Source: Enterocytospora artemiae (Eukaryota > Microsporidia). Taken from it: a stretch of 64,000 nucleotides of DNA. Where the stretch lies: positions 620,001 to 684,000 of the forward strand of contig JASNGC010000002.1 in NCBI GenBank assembly GCA_038659295.1, written 5' to 3'. Within the stretch, counting starts at the first letter, position 1. Each line of letters opens with the position of its first letter. Of the stretch, positions 19,149 through 28,922 are shown in pieces. The notes under the pieces were generated by a model. The model was not told the origin of the DNA. It worked only from the letters and a program-made list of their open reading frames with translations, and did not search any database. The position numbers and the translations under genes were made by a program.

Positions 19149-19232
19149 CAATACAAAGTCATATATTAATAATGGGCCAAATGAGACACAAAAAATTTAA
19201 GAGCCATGACCTCTCCTTGGACTTGCAGAAAA

Positions 19233-19304
19233 TTCCCAACCAGGGAATCGAACCCTGACCCCTAGAGTGAAAATCTAGAATCCTAACCGTTAGACTAATC
19301 GGGA
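19233..19304 (-). tRNA. tRNA-Glu (anticodon TTC)
   Basis: 72-nt cloverleaf on the minus strand: acceptor TCCCGAT/GTTGGGA with two G.T pairs, a CTAGA/TCTAG anticodon stem, loop TTTTCAC giving anticodon TTC, T arm with TTCGATT loop, discriminator A. No intron. Confidence 0.95.
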
Positions 19305-19450
19305 TGCTCGTCGTTCAATTTAAATAAATGACTTAGAAAATACTATGCTGTTCACATTTCCCAAAACCCTTAAATGATTACTATGAAAAATATTGAATAA
19401 GTATTTATTAATTAAAAACCTTATTTTGAAAAGATTTATGAAGTAATATA

Positions 19451-19822
19451 TCACATATTTGATATTTCTTCGTACAATAGATCATACCTAACTTTTTGCA
19501 ATTTTGAAAAATCATAACTAGCTTTAGCAATGAATGCAATATTTTCCCCCCGAATTGCAATTAATCCAAGCCTACTTTCTGCATATTTATCTCCGAGAAA
19601 TATTCTCTCTGTAACAAAATTTAACGAAATACTGTTGTATTGATCATACGATTTCAAGGTACCATACAAAAACCTGTTATCAGTAAGAAGGACAATAACC
19701 TGTGTATCAACATATTCTTCATATTCTCTTGTGTTGACTCCATCCATGATGCCATCTGGAGAATCAATGCCACAACTATTAGTATCTTCAGTCACAGAAG
19801 TTTTTTTCTTTGAGATGTCCAT
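19451..19822 (-). CDS. LSM1: U6 snRNA-associated Sm-like protein LSm1
   Basis: Subunit of the cytoplasmic LSm1-7 ring that binds deadenylated mRNA ends and promotes decapping. The 123-residue protein has an Sm fold starting at about 39: Sm1 motif VIVLLTDNRFLYGTLKSYDQYNSISL, then Sm2 motif GLIAIRGENIAFIA. The Sm2 IRGENI followed by a C-terminal helical tail is the LSm1 pattern (LSm8 and LSm3 differ). The polar N-terminal arm of ~38 residues is a little long. The start is precise: CCCC directly touches the ATG at 19822. Confidence 0.88.
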   Translation of the reverse strand: MDISKKKTSVTEDTNSCGIDSPDGIMDGVNTREYEEYVDTQVIVLLTDNRFLYGTLKSYDQYNSISLNFVTERIFLGDKYAESRLGLIAIRGENIAFIAKASYDFSKLQKVRYDLLYEEISNM

Positions 19823-19832
19823 GGGGAGCAAA
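19823..19832 (-). promoter_or_regulatory. CCC-type start motif abutting LSM1
   Basis: On the minus strand TTTGCTCCCC is followed at once by ATG. It leaves essentially no room for a 5' leader if transcription begins at or near the motif, as described for other microsporidia. Confidence 0.55.
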
Positions 19833-20020
19833 AAATAACAAAATTATAAGAAAAACTCCAGAAATATTTTTTGTTCAATAGATGGATTTTGATGGCATAA
19901 AGAGTAATTATGATATAAAATTTATTTATAGATACAAGTGTAATTATTCTCCAGAATAGTTGGTAGCCATCATTAAATTATACGCATTTATCTTAATGTC
20001 TCACCTGTCCATAGCCCATC

Positions 20021-20563
20021 TCAAATATAATTATAATCGTCGTAATCGTGATTAAATTCCTCTATTTTCTTTCTAATCTTAGAATGATCAGCCCAAACGA
20101 CAAATTCTTCCATTCCACGACTAATGAGCATCGAGGTGTCATTTACAATTCTATTCCCCAATTTTACATGTCCTTGTTGCACAAATTGATCCGCATTTTG
20201 GAAATTGGGCATCATCTTTTTACTTACCATCACCATAGGCAATCTCCTCTGGCAAATCGACGATACTGTCACTTTTGTGCAATCAACTAATTTCTTGTTG
20301 GAAATAATTCCAATATCGTATAGTCTATTTATGAGTTTTTTACCCACAAATTCCTTAACTCCATCATTATCTGCTAATCGGGCAATACTCTCTGATAATT
20401 TACGGATCATACCGACAATTCTGTTATATCTTTGGTATTCATCCCTGTTCTTTAATAAATATTTGGAAGTCACAAGCTGTTCCCTTGTTGTATTGGTCTT
20501 CTTCCACTCATCTAGGTTGACTTTTTTCAGAAGTTTCTGTTCGTGATATTTGAGATTTCTCAT
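20021..20563 (-). CDS. IMP3: U3 snoRNP protein IMP3
   Basis: Small-subunit processome component that binds U3 snoRNA and pre-rRNA and supports early cleavage of the 18S precursor. The 180-residue protein matches the family from end to end (about 183 residues): MRNLKYHEQKLLKKVNLDEW at the N-terminus, a central basic helical part, then the S4-like RNA-binding domain with CTKVTVSSICQRRLPMVMV, a QGHVKLGNRIVNDTSMLISR block, and MEEFVVWADHSKIRKKI. The start lies two bases after CCCC. Identity is secure. Confidence 0.96.
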   Translation of the reverse strand: MRNLKYHEQKLLKKVNLDEWKKTNTTREQLVTSKYLLKNRDEYQRYNRIVGMIRKLSESIARLADNDGVKEFVGKKLINRLYDIGIISNKKLVDCTKVTVSSICQRRLPMVMVSKKMMPNFQNADQFVQQGHVKLGNRIVNDTSMLISRGMEEFVVWADHSKIRKKIEEFNHDYDDYNYI

Positions 20564-20641
20564 TGGGGAAATTTGTGGAAGAAAATTTTAAAATAAAAAC
20601 CAATATTTTGAATATCTGACACCGTGATCTGTTAACTTTGA

Positions 20642-20662
20642 TAGTTATCTCGGAGATAACTA
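20642..20662. repeat. Perfect 21-base palindrome (10-bp arms)
   Basis: TAGTTATCTC, one G, GAGATAACTA. It lies 79 bases upstream of the IMP3 start codon. With a one-base centre it is more suited to binding a dimeric protein as duplex DNA than to forming an RNA hairpin. Confidence 0.7.
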
Positions 20663-20868
20663 GTTACAGATGCCCCATGAATGTATGTAAGCATATTTAT
20701 AAATAATGTTCAAAAACTGTGTAAATGGTTGGAAATAACGATGAAATTTAAAATAAACTACGTAGATAACCATATATCGTGTGTTATCCCATCTCATAAT
20801 ATAAATGGTCTCTATTTAAGAAAGAGTTGATCAATCTCAAAATTGAAATATAATTACTATACTATTTT

Positions 20869-22143
20869 CTAATCACTTTTATTATACAATGCTTTACCGG
20901 CCCAAATGGATTTTGGACCAATTTGGATACCTATCATTTCTGAATTTGGCTCCACTACAACAAAATCTCCTAAGATACTACAAGATCCATTTTCAACAGA
21001 ATGTATTTGAGATTGTTCTTTAATTGTGCAATTAAAACCTATTAACGAGTTCCTAATTACACAATTGTCTTCAATCACACAATTATCAAAAATTGTACAG
21101 TTGTATAGATCTACATTCCTACCTATCTTGACATTTCGGCCAATGCAAATACTTCTTACTGGACAGTAGAAAGGTGATGAAAATATATTAGAGAGCAAAC
21201 TGTCATCTGATTTTGACCTTTGAATTTTTCTAGTCTTATAATTTTCCTCTTCCACTGTTTTTCTGTCCGGAATAACAGCTACACTTCCATTAGAATTTAA
21301 ACAACTTGGAGTGATTTTTGATATTATCTTATATAAACTATCGATATCATTGGCTAAAACCTTCTTTTGACCATTAAGATATTCAGAGGGAACACCGATA
21401 TCAAACCAAATTGAATCAATCAAATAATGGGCCATAAGTCCACGTGATGCCACTAATGGGAATACCTCTGTTTCGATAGACATATTCCTTAACTCAATGT
21501 ACCTTAATATCTCATTTTTAAAAATGTATATTCCTCCGTTTATAATGTTGCTTATGATATCTTTTTTCCTTTTTGGTTTTTCTAGAAACTCCAGTACTGT
21601 TTCACCCTCAGTGCGAAGTACTCCATATCGTGTAGGGTCATCCACAGTTGTTGTCATTAGCATCGCAATTATCTTAGAGGGCTCTTCAGATTCTTTTATT
21701 CTAGAAGATGTATTCCATTCTTTAGAATTTGGTCCAAAATCCACACATTTATAAAACTGAGAAACCATAGCATTCAGATCCAAGTTGCAATATATATCTG
21801 TATTCATAACAATAAAATCATCACTCCCGATATATTTTTCTGCAAGTTTTAAGGGTCCAGCAGTCCCAAGAATTATACTTTCTTGAGAATAAATTATTGT
21901 TAAGTCATATATCTTTTCCCATAGCTTAGATGACTCAATAATTTGTTCTGAAAAGTAATTTAATGCCAAAATTATTGTTTTGACATTTGCCTCAGCTAGT
22001 TTTTCAATTTGAAATTGAATAATTGGTATATTACAGAACAAGACCAATGGCTTTGGCCGAGTATGGGTGAGAGGATAAAGCCTGCTTCCCCTGCCACCAA
22101 CCAACAGTACTGCTTTTTTAATTGTTTTGTTTGGTAAATTCAT
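20869..22143 (-). CDS. PSA1: Mannose-1-phosphate guanylyltransferase (GDP-mannose pyrophosphorylase)
   Basis: Makes GDP-mannose from mannose-1-phosphate and GTP for protein mannosylation and GPI synthesis. The N-terminal nucleotidyltransferase domain has VGGRGSRLYPLTHTRPKPLV (about 15-34), NTDIYC with the metal-binding Asp, LEFLEKPKRK, and INGGIYIF. The C-terminal part (about 325-400) has hexapeptide repeats of a left-handed beta helix (IGRNVKIGRNVDLYNCTIF). At 424 residues it is ~60 longer than yeast Psa1 owing to polar inserts near 135-155 and 295-320. eIF2B subunits share this fold, but a separate eIF2B-epsilon gene lies in the window and the motifs here are those of the catalytic enzyme. 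The start follows AAACCCTG. Confidence 0.92.
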   Translation of the reverse strand: MNLPNKTIKKAVLLVGGRGSRLYPLTHTRPKPLVLFCNIPIIQFQIEKLAEANVKTIILALNYFSEQIIESSKLWEKIYDLTIIYSQESIILGTAGPLKLAEKYIGSDDFIVMNTDIYCNLDLNAMVSQFYKCVDFGPNSKEWNTSSRIKESEEPSKIIAMLMTTTVDDPTRYGVLRTEGETVLEFLEKPKRKKDIISNIINGGIYIFKNEILRYIELRNMSIETEVFPLVASRGLMAHYLIDSIWFDIGVPSEYLNGQKKVLANDIDSLYKIISKITPSCLNSNGSVAVIPDRKTVEEENYKTRKIQRSKSDDSLLSNIFSSPFYCPVRSICIGRNVKIGRNVDLYNCTIFDNCVIEDNCVIRNSLIGFNCTIKEQSQIHSVENGSCSILGDFVVVEPNSEMIGIQIGPKSIWAGKALYNKSD

Positions 22144-22614
22144 CAGGGTTTTGATTTGAAAGTATTATTAAATAAAAGTATACTAATATGATTTATTACT
22201 AAGTAAAGAAGGAGTATCAACAGAAAATATTGGATTTTGGGATTCTACATAATTATCTCACAAAATAATATTATTGCTATCGGATTTTTGTAATTGAGAT
22301 TATAATATTATAGTACTTAAAGTTTAACTTAATACAGGTGTGAATTTAATTTTGATTAAAATGCCCTTACTTTGCATACGCTTGGATGGTATTTTTATGA
22401 GAAATTCTTAAGTTAATTTTTAGACCGTATCTAACAATAAAAGATATCTAAATGACAAGCTGAAAACGCTCTACACATTATACTTTATTTTCGGATGTTT
22501 TAAACTTATAATTCGATCTAGACATTAAACTACTATCCTAAAGCATTTTCAAATACGTATGAAACCTTTTAATCTATTGTCTTCAAATTATAAATTTTTT
22601 ATCCCTATTTTGGC
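22144..22614. other. AT-rich divergent intergenic spacer
   Basis: Separates two divergently transcribed genes. Start motifs occur at both ends (ACCCTG on minus just beyond 22143, ATCCC on plus at 22601-22605). Nothing else seen. Confidence 0.5.
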
Positions 22615-23382
22615 ATGAGTAATGGCTCCTCTTCCACTAATAGAACCAGAATTAGTTCTTCTTGTATGATAGATGAGAATCCTTTCAATGCTGTAAAGTA
22701 TACTGAAGTAAATTCAAAAGAAATCTGTACAGGTCAAAAAATAGTAAAGCCAATTCTTTCTATGGATCTGCTAACAACAAAAAAGGTAGATAACATAAAT
22801 ATTGAAAGTACTATCAAAAAGATGGATGGAATTTACAATGAGATTCATATTTTTTCTAAAAACCCATTAAACATCTCAGAGTTGAAATATTATGTTTTTC
22901 CAATGGATTTAGATATTAAGAATGATGATAGTGATAGTTTTTTGAAAAATCATCAAGCATACTTGAAAGCTCTTAAGTCCGCATTCAATAACTTTAGGAA
23001 ATTTGGACATAAGTTTATTGTACAAATTGAAGGAGGCTTGATACTTTTTCTCAATAAATTGAAGTGTACATTAAATCTAAAATCTGTCCTTGAGGCTAGT
23101 GATATTAATTATTCTGTAAACTCTGCAATGTTATTGATTGAGGATAGTCCCAATTTGGTTGTGGATTTATTGATAAACTACGATATTCGAAAAGGGGCAA
23201 CAATTCCATTTATTCTAGGATACTACGAGTTTAACTACTCATTTGTTAGGCCTATTACGGTAAGAAACGGCCCAATCGTGGAAAATGGTAATAGTAGGGA
23301 GTATATGTACAGTATCTGTGGGCCTGTGTATTCAGGGGACCTAGAATTTCCAGAACATATTAGATTGCAATATAAAAAATAA
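22615..23382 (+). CDS. Hypothetical protein, tentatively DONSON-like
   Basis: The 255-residue protein starts at an ATG ten bases after ATCCC. A polar N-terminal ~60 residues precede a folded part. Three stretches there recall the C-terminal half of metazoan DONSON, a factor that loads the CMG helicase: ALKSAFNNFRKFGHKFIV resembling its 'SLYxLL...FY.C' segment, SAMLLIEDSPNLVVDLLIN resembling 'SVVLVKGxxTFTLLNFLIN', and YMYSICGPVYSGDL resembling the 'ITGPIMP' element near the end. The order and spacing agree, but identity at each is low and I recalled the comparison without alignment. No Cys cluster, signal peptide or membrane span. If wrong, it is an unknown cytosolic or nuclear protein. Confidence 0.4.
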   Translation: MSNGSSSTNRTRISSSCMIDENPFNAVKYTEVNSKEICTGQKIVKPILSMDLLTTKKVDNINIESTIKKMDGIYNEIHIFSKNPLNISELKYYVFPMDLDIKNDDSDSFLKNHQAYLKALKSAFNNFRKFGHKFIVQIEGGLILFLNKLKCTLNLKSVLEASDINYSVNSAMLLIEDSPNLVVDLLINYDIRKGATIPFILGYYEFNYSFVRPITVRNGPIVENGNSREYMYSICGPVYSGDLEFPEHIRLQYKK

Positions 23383-23533
23383 ATTAGTATAATATATCAG
23401 TTTTTCCTTATAAATAAACCAAATACGGCACTATCTTTGAGCTCGTTTAAATGTACACTTAATTTAATTGTTATCAACTCGGCTTCATTGATTGCATTGC
23501 GATGTCCACAATTGTATTTTTGGATTTGATTAT

Positions 23534-24730
23534 TTATTCATTTGTCTTTCGCATGCAATGCGCTGAACAGACCATTTTTTCAACCACAAACTGGCTTTCT
23601 GAGTCAAAATAGCTATTCTGATAAACATAAAATGGTTCCACCACAAACATCTTTCTACACAGATCACATCGATTTTGATGCTTAAACATGGCATTCTGCC
23701 ATGCTTCAAGTTTATAGTTCTTTCTTAACATTTTTGTAAAACAAATTTGAGCCAAGCTATTTCCAACAGGTATTTTATTGGAAATTTTCTCATAAGGGTT
23801 ATTTGACAATCTGATTGTAGTAGACTCACAGAATGATTTAAATAATTTAAATGGAATATATTTCAACAAATTATCACTAAGATCAATCATATTTACACTG
23901 CTGAGTGTTTCTGAAAACGCCTCCCCTGAAATGTTTGAAATCTTATTGTTCCTTAAGTTTAAATATCTCAATTGGCTGCAATAGATACCATCAACAGGGA
24001 ATTCAGTCAACAGATTATCACTAAAGTCTAATTTTTCGATGTTTTTCAATCGAAAAAGACCGGGGTGGATTTTTGTAATTTTGTTTTTAAATAAGGGAAG
24101 TATTTTTAGGGATGTTAAACTTGACATGTCAGGAACTTCTTTAATTTCATTCATACCCAACCCAAATTCCTCAAGCTTAACTAATCTGTTAATACACCTA
24201 GGAATCACTTTGATCGCATTGTTGGACAGATTTAACCAGCTTAAGTTTGTTAACAGACACAGTTCATCTGGAATTTCCTTGATTCGATTGTTACTAAGAT
24301 CGATTTTAATTAGATTTTGCAAAAATTTGATATCAGGCGATAAATGAGTAACTTGGTTACTGAAGAATCCAAATTTTCTTAAATTTTTTAATTTGTAGAC
24401 AGATTTTGGAATTTCCGAAAATTCATTTTCCGAAAGCCCTAAACCTGTTATCTTCGTTAGGTTGCCAAACTCATCAGGCAGAGACTTTAATTTGTTTCTT
24501 GTCAAATCAATCCAATTAATATGGCTACAATTTCCTATTTCCTTATCAATATATACAATTCTATTATCATTTAAGGCCAGCCTGGTCAAATACCTCAGTG
24601 CTTTGATACTACCATCAATGTTTCTGATTTTGTTATCACTTAGTATTAGCCAATTTATATCTGAATCAATCGATTCGTATGGTATCTCTGTCAAATCAGA
24701 TTTAGTTAGATCTATACTGGATATTTCCAT
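23534..24730 (-). CDS. Leucine-rich repeat protein with C-terminal Cys/His module
   Basis: From the ATG at 24730 the product is 398 residues. About 12 LRRs of 22-24 residues run from near the N-terminus to ~330, of the SDS22/Ras-suppressor-like type (for example LTNLSWLNLSNNAIKVIP). The last ~50 residues form a separate module: CDLC followed ~29 residues later by MVCSAHC, a plausible zinc site. There is no signal peptide or membrane span, so the protein is probably cytosolic and acts as a binding scaffold. The neighbouring gene at 25392 shares the same two-part design on the opposite strand, head to head. Codons upstream of the ATG stay open, but contain AAACCC about 30 bases before it, consistent with a start motif. 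Confidence 0.78.
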   Translation of the reverse strand: MEISSIDLTKSDLTEIPYESIDSDINWLILSDNKIRNIDGSIKALRYLTRLALNDNRIVYIDKEIGNCSHINWIDLTRNKLKSLPDEFGNLTKITGLGLSENEFSEIPKSVYKLKNLRKFGFFSNQVTHLSPDIKFLQNLIKIDLSNNRIKEIPDELCLLTNLSWLNLSNNAIKVIPRCINRLVKLEEFGLGMNEIKEVPDMSSLTSLKILPLFKNKITKIHPGLFRLKNIEKLDFSDNLLTEFPVDGIYCSQLRYLNLRNNKISNISGEAFSETLSSVNMIDLSDNLLKYIPFKLFKSFCESTTIRLSNNPYEKISNKIPVGNSLAQICFTKMLRKNYKLEAWQNAMFKHQNRCDLCRKMFVVEPFYVYQNSYFDSESQFVVEKMVCSAHCMRKTNE

Positions 24731-25391
24731 TATGTTTATACAAATTATTTTTTTATAACTTGTTTTGGGTTTCAAAAAATAAATAATGTAAAAATAGTTT
24801 CAAGAAAGCTTATTTTCCAAGGTAAATATTATGAGCACGATGGTCAGTCAACTAAAATAAATAAAATGATTTTGGGCCTGGTTTAGCAGTCAAAGTATCT
24901 AACAAGTTGTTATGTGTATTTGGATAATTCGATAAAATAAACCAAACTAAAATTACAAAGCTAATTTATCATTTCAATCAACTGCTATTTAACATATATT
25001 GGAACATTAAAAGTAGAAAACCATTTGCATCTATCCGGGCATTATATATTTATGGAGCCTTAATATTTAAGAAGGTATGTTATTAAATATAATTTGTAAT
25101 CCTAAGTAACACTTTAACAATAAAATATTTGGTTGGTGGATAAGTTAACAGTTTTTCTATTGGTCTAATAGGATTCATGATGATCTTAAAAACATAAATC
25201 AAGAAAGAAAATTATTTTGCAACAAAACACCATGTACTTAGCAGTATTGTTTCAAGTAACTATCTTTCACTAAAAATGCATATGACATCTCAAACCAGTT
25301 TCATCGTCTTCGATAGTTTTAGAAGCCATGAATTTATCAAGATCAATTTTGTTTCAGTAGTATTTTTATAAAAAAATCCTTGGACTTCTTC
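24731..25391. other. AT-rich divergent spacer between the LRR pair
   Basis: About 660 bases, long for this genome, lying between two divergent related LRR genes. No RNA signature or frame of note was recognised. Confidence 0.5.
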
Positions 25392-26729
25392 ATGGGTTCA
25401 CGTGCAAGTATTCCTAATAGACCGATAGCGATTGCAAAAATTAATAGGAATGTTCCTTCGATGCACAGGCTATTCCGAGTCCCAGACCATTTATTCCAAT
25501 TTGATATAGATAAGCCTCGAGCACCATCATTCAGAATGCTTCTAGATGTGATGATGGAAGAATTTGACAATCTCATAAAGTATAATATAGAAAAGGTTCC
25601 AATAAGCGAGCTACGGTTCGAATCATATGAGCTGTACAAAGAAGAAATTCGGCCCGAGATAATGCTTGAAGCCTGCATTGAGTCTGATGAGAATACTGTA
25701 GATTACATGCTAGACCCAACATCAGATAACAAGCACATTTATCTATGTAGACACTTCATCACGAACCTAAATGAAAGCATAGGGCTTGTAAAGGAACTAG
25801 ATGTATTACAAATATGCTGCAACTACTTATATAGAATTCCATATTCGATAAAGAATCTGACAAAACTCAAGTTACTTATCTTGTCGAGAAATAGACTAAG
25901 AGATTTACCAGAAGAAATTGGATGTTGTAGGGATTTGAGGGAGATAGATGTCTCCAGCAATCAGCTAACTAGCCTTCCAAAATCAATTGCATCCTTAAAG
26001 CAACTAAATACACTGCAAATATCAAACAATAAATTTGATATTTTACCCTCTGAGATTGGTAAAATGACCTCTCTTAAATACCTTCACTTTTCAAACAATC
26101 CAGTATCTACTGTTCCGTTTGAGATTCTAAAATTGCCCTTCCTGGCTGCTATATCATACGAAAATTGCCCTCTTGATTTCAAAACAACGTTCTTGAAAGA
26201 AATGGGACAGCATACACTTCTTGAAATATCTGCAAGATCAATAATACGCAATAATTGTAGGGTTTACAAAAATTTATCTTCGCAATGTAGGGCTTATCTC
26301 CTTTCAGTCAAAGAATGTGCATTTTGTGGGGGCCCCTTTTTTGAATATCATTTTGATGTAAGAGATATGCACGAATTTGATGGGAGACTTATACCAATAA
26401 ATTATAAAATGTGTTCAGAACACTATTCTGATCATAGGTTAAGAATCTCAACTCTTTTCCAGCATGAATTGGAGACTTCACCTACAAAATTACTGAGAGA
26501 CAAAATGCCTAATATTACAGAATTGTTTGAACCATATTGTCACAACCCCGAGCAAAAAAACATTGCAGAAAAAGAATTTGATTCAATAGACGGGAAAATT
26601 CCGTTAATCTGCCTTTCTTTGTGGAATACTCGTTTTTACAAGTCCTATTATAATGAACAGAGGAGGGATACCTCTGTATTTGGTTGGAACAGCAAGATAC
26701 ACGGAGACTCCAGGGATGAAACAAGTTAA
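25392..26729 (+). CDS. Leucine-rich repeat protein with C-terminal Cys/His module (second copy)
   Basis: The 445-residue protein has a ~135-residue non-repeat N-terminal domain, about five LRRs (about 135-255, for example LRDLPEEIGCCRDLREIDVSSN), a linker, then CAFC followed ~30 residues later by KMCSEHYSDH. This last part resembles the CDLC ... MVCSAHC end of the adjacent LRR protein, so the two appear to be old paralogs or members of one fungal LRR family. The tail of ~100 residues is polar. No signal peptide or membrane span. The start at 25392 follows AATCC by about 17 bases. LRR nature is certain; the shared zinc-site idea is inference. Confidence 0.75.
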   Translation: MGSRASIPNRPIAIAKINRNVPSMHRLFRVPDHLFQFDIDKPRAPSFRMLLDVMMEEFDNLIKYNIEKVPISELRFESYELYKEEIRPEIMLEACIESDENTVDYMLDPTSDNKHIYLCRHFITNLNESIGLVKELDVLQICCNYLYRIPYSIKNLTKLKLLILSRNRLRDLPEEIGCCRDLREIDVSSNQLTSLPKSIASLKQLNTLQISNNKFDILPSEIGKMTSLKYLHFSNNPVSTVPFEILKLPFLAAISYENCPLDFKTTFLKEMGQHTLLEISARSIIRNNCRVYKNLSSQCRAYLLSVKECAFCGGPFFEYHFDVRDMHEFDGRLIPINYKMCSEHYSDHRLRISTLFQHELETSPTKLLRDKMPNITELFEPYCHNPEQKNIAEKEFDSIDGKIPLICLSLWNTRFYKSYYNEQRRDTSVFGWNSKIHGDSRDETS

Positions 26730-27182
26730 TTGTTAATAAAAATTGTAAAAAGAAAGATAGTGTTGAAGTGACTGGATTCGCCAAAATTTGAAAACACGGT
26801 ATTATTGGTCATTGAGCTTTATTTTAAAGAATGATTTCTCACTCAGCAGAATAGAGCGATGTAATCTAGAGGAGACTTAATTTTAATGACCAAATTCTAA
26901 ACATTTCTACTGTCATAAACGACACCTCCACTGCATTTCCTTAAATTTTTTTGATTAGGGTCAGGAAGTTAATTCATATAAACCTGTGGACACTCCACAA
27001 CAATTATGAGATCTAGAAATCTTATTCTTTTTAATTAAGAAAGAAGATATAAAATAGATATATAGATCTAATTAATGAGTTGGAGTATAGCCATAGTATG
27101 CTCATAATGCCATAAACTATCTTTTCAAAAGGCTTCTATGACAAAATGACACAACCACTAAACTTCCAAATGCTGTTTATTA
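26730..27182. other. AT-rich intergenic spacer
   Basis: Between convergent LRR and SCY1-like genes. No feature recognised. Confidence 0.5.
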
Positions 27183-28748
27183 TTAGATTTCCTGGTCTTC
27201 CCATTCATCAACCTTCATTTTATCAATTTTATCTTTCAAATTCTGCTCCGAGGTTCTCAATTTTGCTTTAAAAATACCAGCTAAGTTCTTAACCGACCAC
27301 TCTTTGTTTTCAATATCATCTTTGTTGGCTTTGAGATACTTTAGTATTTTTTCGATAATTCCAAAACACTTATCCTGAGCTTCCTTATCACTCAATTTAG
27401 AGCACAGCAGAGGAAGTAATTCAGAACTAAGCTTATATTTATCGAAGAATGGAAAATACTTTTCTAAGCAGGAGTAAGTGGCAGGCTTGTTTTTGTTGGC
27501 CAACAGAAAACTTACAAATAGCTTATAGATATTTCGGTAAAAACTACGGGGATAAGCAATTGGAATACTAGTTGTATCTTTACCTAGAAAATTTTGACAG
27601 ATTATTCCAATAGAATCTGAATCCGAGATATTTCCTGTCATTATTTCCACAAATCTATTCATAGACTGCTCGCTAAAATTGATTTCGTTCTTAAAAATAA
27701 ATGAGATGGTCTCCAGCTTTAGCGATTTATCCTTTACCCGTAATCCTAAGCCAATTTCCTCCACTGCACCATCCAAATTGTCGATTTCATTTATATTTGT
27801 AAGAAGATAAAATCGAACGCTTGTATCAATAACCTTGAATAATTTTATCAAATTCTTTGCAAAAATTCCATCATCTAACTCCTTCAAAAATTCCAAAATC
27901 TCCAATTTGAACGGCTTTTCAATATCACCCCTGCTCAATTCGCAGATAAATACAGAAAAGATATTTTTTTTTACAAAATCAATTATTTGGAATTTGTCCA
28001 TTATTATTTTATCCATAATTTTTCTTTTTTCTATAATATCCATTGTTCTTAAATCCGACAGTAAGTGCTCGATATCGAAATATATTCCCTCATCTTTAAT
28101 TTTATCAGTGGATATATTAATTATCTGTTGGGAAATATTGTTCAGCTGGGTGATGTCATGGCTGGTGAATTCTGGTGTGCCATAAGATATAACATCTGAA
28201 TTTTTATGAAATTGTTGTGCAACCGGCTGAATATTGGTTGAATTCTTTGCTAGGGAATTAGGTTCAGTACATTCTAGCAAAATATCGTCTTGATTGTTAT
28301 GATTGTGTGAGCTATTATCGAAAGTATGAATTTGTGCTAGGATGAAATTTCCCAACAGGGGATTTCCTATTTCATCGATAAAAATGGACTCCAACTTAAT
28401 ATTATTGTGGCTTATATGGTTGCTATGGAGGATGTCAATCGCATTTATAATCTTGAACATTACAAATTTATTAAACTCCCTATTACTTTCCGAATATATG
28501 GATGAGAAGGGTATCACCTTTTTGGTAAATACTGAGTGTGCGGTCATTCTAAAAACAGGCAAAATATTTGAATTCACAGTGGCCAATGATTTTACCTTGG
28601 TGTATATTTCACCAATATCACCAATATTTATTTCTCTATAAAACGATATCTTACTGGCACTTTTATTGTTATATTTTGTTTTATATATTTGACAGTCGCT
28701 AAAATTAAATTCCAATGTCTCTTTTGAGCCAAAAAGCGATTTGAACAT
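27183..28748 (-). CDS. CEX1: SCY1-like pseudokinase (Cex1/SCYL1 family)
   Basis: The 521-residue protein starts MFKSLFGSKETLEF, like other SCYL1/Cex1 proteins, and has a degenerate kinase domain (about 15-200). The catalytic-loop region reads LHSNHISHNNIKLESIFIDE, so the HRD Asp is absent, and the DFG position reads LGNF, so it cannot bind metal normally. The C-terminal half consists of helical HEAT-like repeats (about 230-490), ending in an acidic WEDQEI tail similar to the family's C-terminal sorting motif. Family members work in Golgi-ER COPI traffic (SCYL1) and tRNA export or aminoacyl-tRNA delivery (yeast Cex1). The start lies four bases after ACCCAG. Family call is firm; the specific role is not. 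Confidence 0.8.
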   Translation of the reverse strand: MFKSLFGSKETLEFNFSDCQIYKTKYNNKSASKISFYREINIGDIGEIYTKVKSLATVNSNILPVFRMTAHSVFTKKVIPFSSIYSESNREFNKFVMFKIINAIDILHSNHISHNNIKLESIFIDEIGNPLLGNFILAQIHTFDNSSHNHNNQDDILLECTEPNSLAKNSTNIQPVAQQFHKNSDVISYGTPEFTSHDITQLNNISQQIINISTDKIKDEGIYFDIEHLLSDLRTMDIIEKRKIMDKIIMDKFQIIDFVKKNIFSVFICELSRGDIEKPFKLEILEFLKELDDGIFAKNLIKLFKVIDTSVRFYLLTNINEIDNLDGAVEEIGLGLRVKDKSLKLETISFIFKNEINFSEQSMNRFVEIMTGNISDSDSIGIICQNFLGKDTTSIPIAYPRSFYRNIYKLFVSFLLANKNKPATYSCLEKYFPFFDKYKLSSELLPLLCSKLSDKEAQDKCFGIIEKILKYLKANKDDIENKEWSVKNLAGIFKAKLRTSEQNLKDKIDKMKVDEWEDQEI

Positions 28749-28922
28749 TTCTGGGTAATTTTTTGTTTGTCATTTGCAAACAAAATATACAAACTTCATG
28801 ATAGTTTTAAAGAATTAAATTGTAATAGTGGAGGAAACCAATTTGTGACTTTTACAGTGAAAAATCATATCCAAATAATTTATTAATGGATTTCCGAAGA
28901 TTACGATGCCTGAAAAACAAAC

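Noticed and set aside
20869..22143. eIF2B gamma or epsilon subunit
   Set aside because: Catalytic motifs of GDP-mannose pyrophosphorylase are intact, and a separate eIF2B-epsilon gene is present.
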